Below are positions 4,765 to 5,910 of a stretch of DNA of 5,910 nucleotides, in pieces (position 1 is the first letter of the stretch; every line of letters starts with the position of its first letter). The translations under genes were made by a program, and so were the position numbers. The stretch is from contig SMWN01000061.1 in NCBI GenBank assembly GCA_004356415.1, positions 1-5,910 on the forward strand, written 5' to 3'. Below the pieces are notes generated by a model, which was given only the letters and a program-made list of their open reading frames with translations, had not been told where the DNA came from and made no database searches. Origin of the DNA: Gammaproteobacteria bacterium. Its GTDB lineage: Bacteria; Pseudomonadota; Gammaproteobacteria; Eutrophobiales; Eutrophobiaceae.

Positions 4765-5397
4765 ATGTCTACAGTCATATGCATTGTTAACAAGGCGCAG
4801 GAACTCTTTGACAAGGTGCGCACATCCGTTGATTTTATCGGGCCATTGTTGCTTAGAATTTATATTGTTCCTGTATTCTGGGTTGCAAGTAATAACAAAT
4901 GGAATCCATTTGCTGAGAATGGCACATTCAATCCTATAGAAGGATTGAAATATACATCACAATGGTTTGGTGATTCATTGGGTATGCCAGTACCGGATTT
5001 GATGGCATTCCTTGCATGGGGCACTGAATATTTTGGCGCCATCCTGTTGGCCCTGGGACTGGCAACACACTGGATTTCTATACCTTTGATGGCCACAATG
5101 ATTGTCGCAGCAGTGACTGTCCACTGGCAAAATGGTTGGCAGGCTGTACATGATCTATCTAGTCCGTATGCCTCTGCCAATGCAGGCGAGGCCATTGAAA
5201 GACTCAGTCGCGCAAAAGATATACTTCGAGAACATGGGAATTACGACTGGCTAACGGAACATGGTAATTTTATTATTTCCAATAGCGGCATTGAATGGGC
5301 AGCGACCTATTTTATTATTTTACTGGCGTTGTTCGTTACGGGTGGGGGTAAATTTATCAGTGTTGATTATTGGCTGGCAAAGAAATTCAGGGCTTAA
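4765..5397 (+). CDS. DoxX-family integral membrane protein of the MNIO peptide operon
   Basis: This 210-aa inner-membrane protein has four predicted helices at about 25-42, 80-100, 103-121 and 177-194, the usual DoxX (PF07681) topology. Family features include PLLLRIYIVPVFWVASNNKW (27-46), EYFGAILLALGLATHW (88-103), the helix-3 end AAVTVHWQNGW (115-125) and a C-terminal GGGKFISVDYWL (193-204). A soluble, partly charged loop (about 126-175, including GEAIERLSRAKDILREHG) separates helices 3 and 4. DoxX proteins commonly accompany MNIO/DUF2063 pairs; the exact job there is not settled, with redox or export support of the modified peptide being suggestions. The 209-nt spacer after the DUF2063 gene is longer than other gaps in the operon, but no terminator interrupts it and one follows this gene, so I place it as the last gene of the unit. 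Confidence 0.87.
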   Translation: MSTVICIVNKAQELFDKVRTSVDFIGPLLLRIYIVPVFWVASNNKWNPFAENGTFNPIEGLKYTSQWFGDSLGMPVPDLMAFLAWGTEYFGAILLALGLATHWISIPLMATMIVAAVTVHWQNGWQAVHDLSSPYASANAGEAIERLSRAKDILREHGNYDWLTEHGNFIISNSGIEWAATYFIILLALFVTGGGKFISVDYWLAKKFRA

Positions 5398-5442
5398 TAT
5401 GGAAGCGATAAATATTTAGCAGCCTGTAGTGAATTATAAAAT

Positions 5443-5491
5443 GACCGTTCTGACTTTCAATTATTATTTGAAATTGGGTCGGTCTTTTTTT
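5443..5491 (+). terminator. Rho-independent terminator of the peptide operon
   Basis: The outer stem GACCG (5443-5447) pairs with CGGTC (5480-5484). The inner stem TTTCAA (5455-5460) pairs with TTGAAA (5468-5473) around an AT loop, with an internal loop between the two stems. A run of seven T's (5485-5491) follows at once. It lies 45 nt after the DoxX stop and marks the operon end. Confidence 0.85.
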
Positions 5492-5508
5492 ATTCGGGAC
5501 AAACACAC

Positions 5509-5910
5509 ATGCTAACTTCTTATACCGCACTATTTTTAATGGCGTTATTACTTGTGGCGGCGCTTGTTGAGCCCTTAGCAAAGAAAATTCACCTGCCCTT
5601 CAGTATTATATTGGTCATCATTGGCTTCATAGGTTCAGAGGTCGTTGTTAAAACTCTAAGTATAGATACCGGTATACGATGGGATAATTTTGGCACGATT
5701 ATCTTTTATTTTATCTTACCCATTCTCATCTTTCAGGCTGCTCTCGAAATTGATATCAAAATTCTGTGGAAAAATATTGTTCCTATAGGACTATTAGCAT
5801 TGCCATTAATGCTGGTTTCAGCTGCTGTGATTGCAGCATGTGTTTACTATGGAATTGATCATCCTGTTGGTTTTCCATGGATGGCCGCCCTCATTACCGG
5901 TGCCCTATTA
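5509..5910 (+). CDS. Na+/H+ antiporter of the CPA1/NhaP type, N-terminal part (3' partial)
   Basis: An open frame of 134 codons starts at ATG 5509 and runs off the window. It encodes a polytopic inner-membrane protein expected to exchange Na+ or K+ for H+ in pH and salt homeostasis. Hydrophobic segments lie at about residues 4-20, 30-48, 60-79, 89-113 and from 121 on. Family features are KKIHLPFSIILVIIGFIGS (25-43), the FILPILIFQAALEID block (68-82), which matches the conserved 'LPPLLFexal' region of CPA1 antiporters, and WMAALITGALL (124-134). In complete members the last segment leads directly into the ATDPVAV ion-binding motif, which falls outside the window. GGGA (5496-5499) is a modest ribosome binding site 9 nt upstream. 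The gene follows the terminator, so it is a separate transcription unit unless read through. Confidence 0.85.
   Translation, partial: MLTSYTALFLMALLLVAALVEPLAKKIHLPFSIILVIIGFIGSEVVVKTLSIDTGIRWDNFGTIIFYFILPILIFQAALEIDIKILWKNIVPIGLLALPLMLVSAAVIAACVYYGIDHPVGFPWMAALITGALL

Noticed and set aside
4860..5195. Minus-strand 111-codon frame within the DoxX gene
   Set aside because: The + strand frame has the DoxX motifs, a strong ribosome binding site and transmembrane pattern; the antisense frame has none of these.
5387..5581. Minus-strand 64-codon frame across the terminator
   Set aside because: It spans the terminator hairpin and the start of the antiporter gene and has no recognisable product.

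Overview
The window looks like the chromosome of a moderately AT-rich gammaproteobacterium. The main reason is the gene order: the 3' end of prfB (release factor 2) is followed by lysS, a gammaproteobacterial arrangement, and both proteins read very close to my memory of the E. coli versions. The order or genus cannot be fixed from the sequence alone. Every gene I can support is on the + strand.

Layout: (1) 1-248, the C-terminal end of prfB. (2) 246-710, an insertion carrying a complete 118-aa four-helix-bundle gene of the 23S rRNA intervening-sequence (IVS) protein family. It is bounded by inverted, GTAGG-rich heptamer repeats. (3) 721-2211, complete lysS, with no recognisable Shine-Dalgarno sequence, possibly because the insertion displaced it. 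(4) 2212-2534, a gene-poor leader with a GC hairpin just after lysS and a long imperfect inverted repeat (2295-2363) enclosing a 14-bp palindrome. (5) 2535-5397, a peptide-modification operon. (6) 5443-5491, a strong intrinsic terminator. (7) 5509-5910, the start of a CPA1/NhaP-type Na+/H+ antiporter, cut by the window edge.

The main system is the operon at 2535-5397. It encodes a Sec-exported Cys-rich precursor with EGxCG repeats, an MNIO (DUF692) multinuclear iron oxidase, a DUF2063 partner protein overlapping it by 32 nt, and a DoxX-family membrane protein. This is the HvfABC/bufferin type of ribosomally made, post-translationally modified peptide system. In characterised members the MNIO and its partner convert Cys residues of the precursor into copper-binding groups, and the product is exported to the periplasm. 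Here the precursor is unusual. Six 9-residue repeats (one EGNCG, five EGSCG) are followed by a run of ten A's that ends the reading frame. A shifted frame immediately downstream encodes four more Cys in canonical (E/D)GKCG motifs and stops 17 nt before the MNIO gene. The A-run could be a slippage site, a real frameshift mutation or a sequencing error. It is the observation most worth checking.
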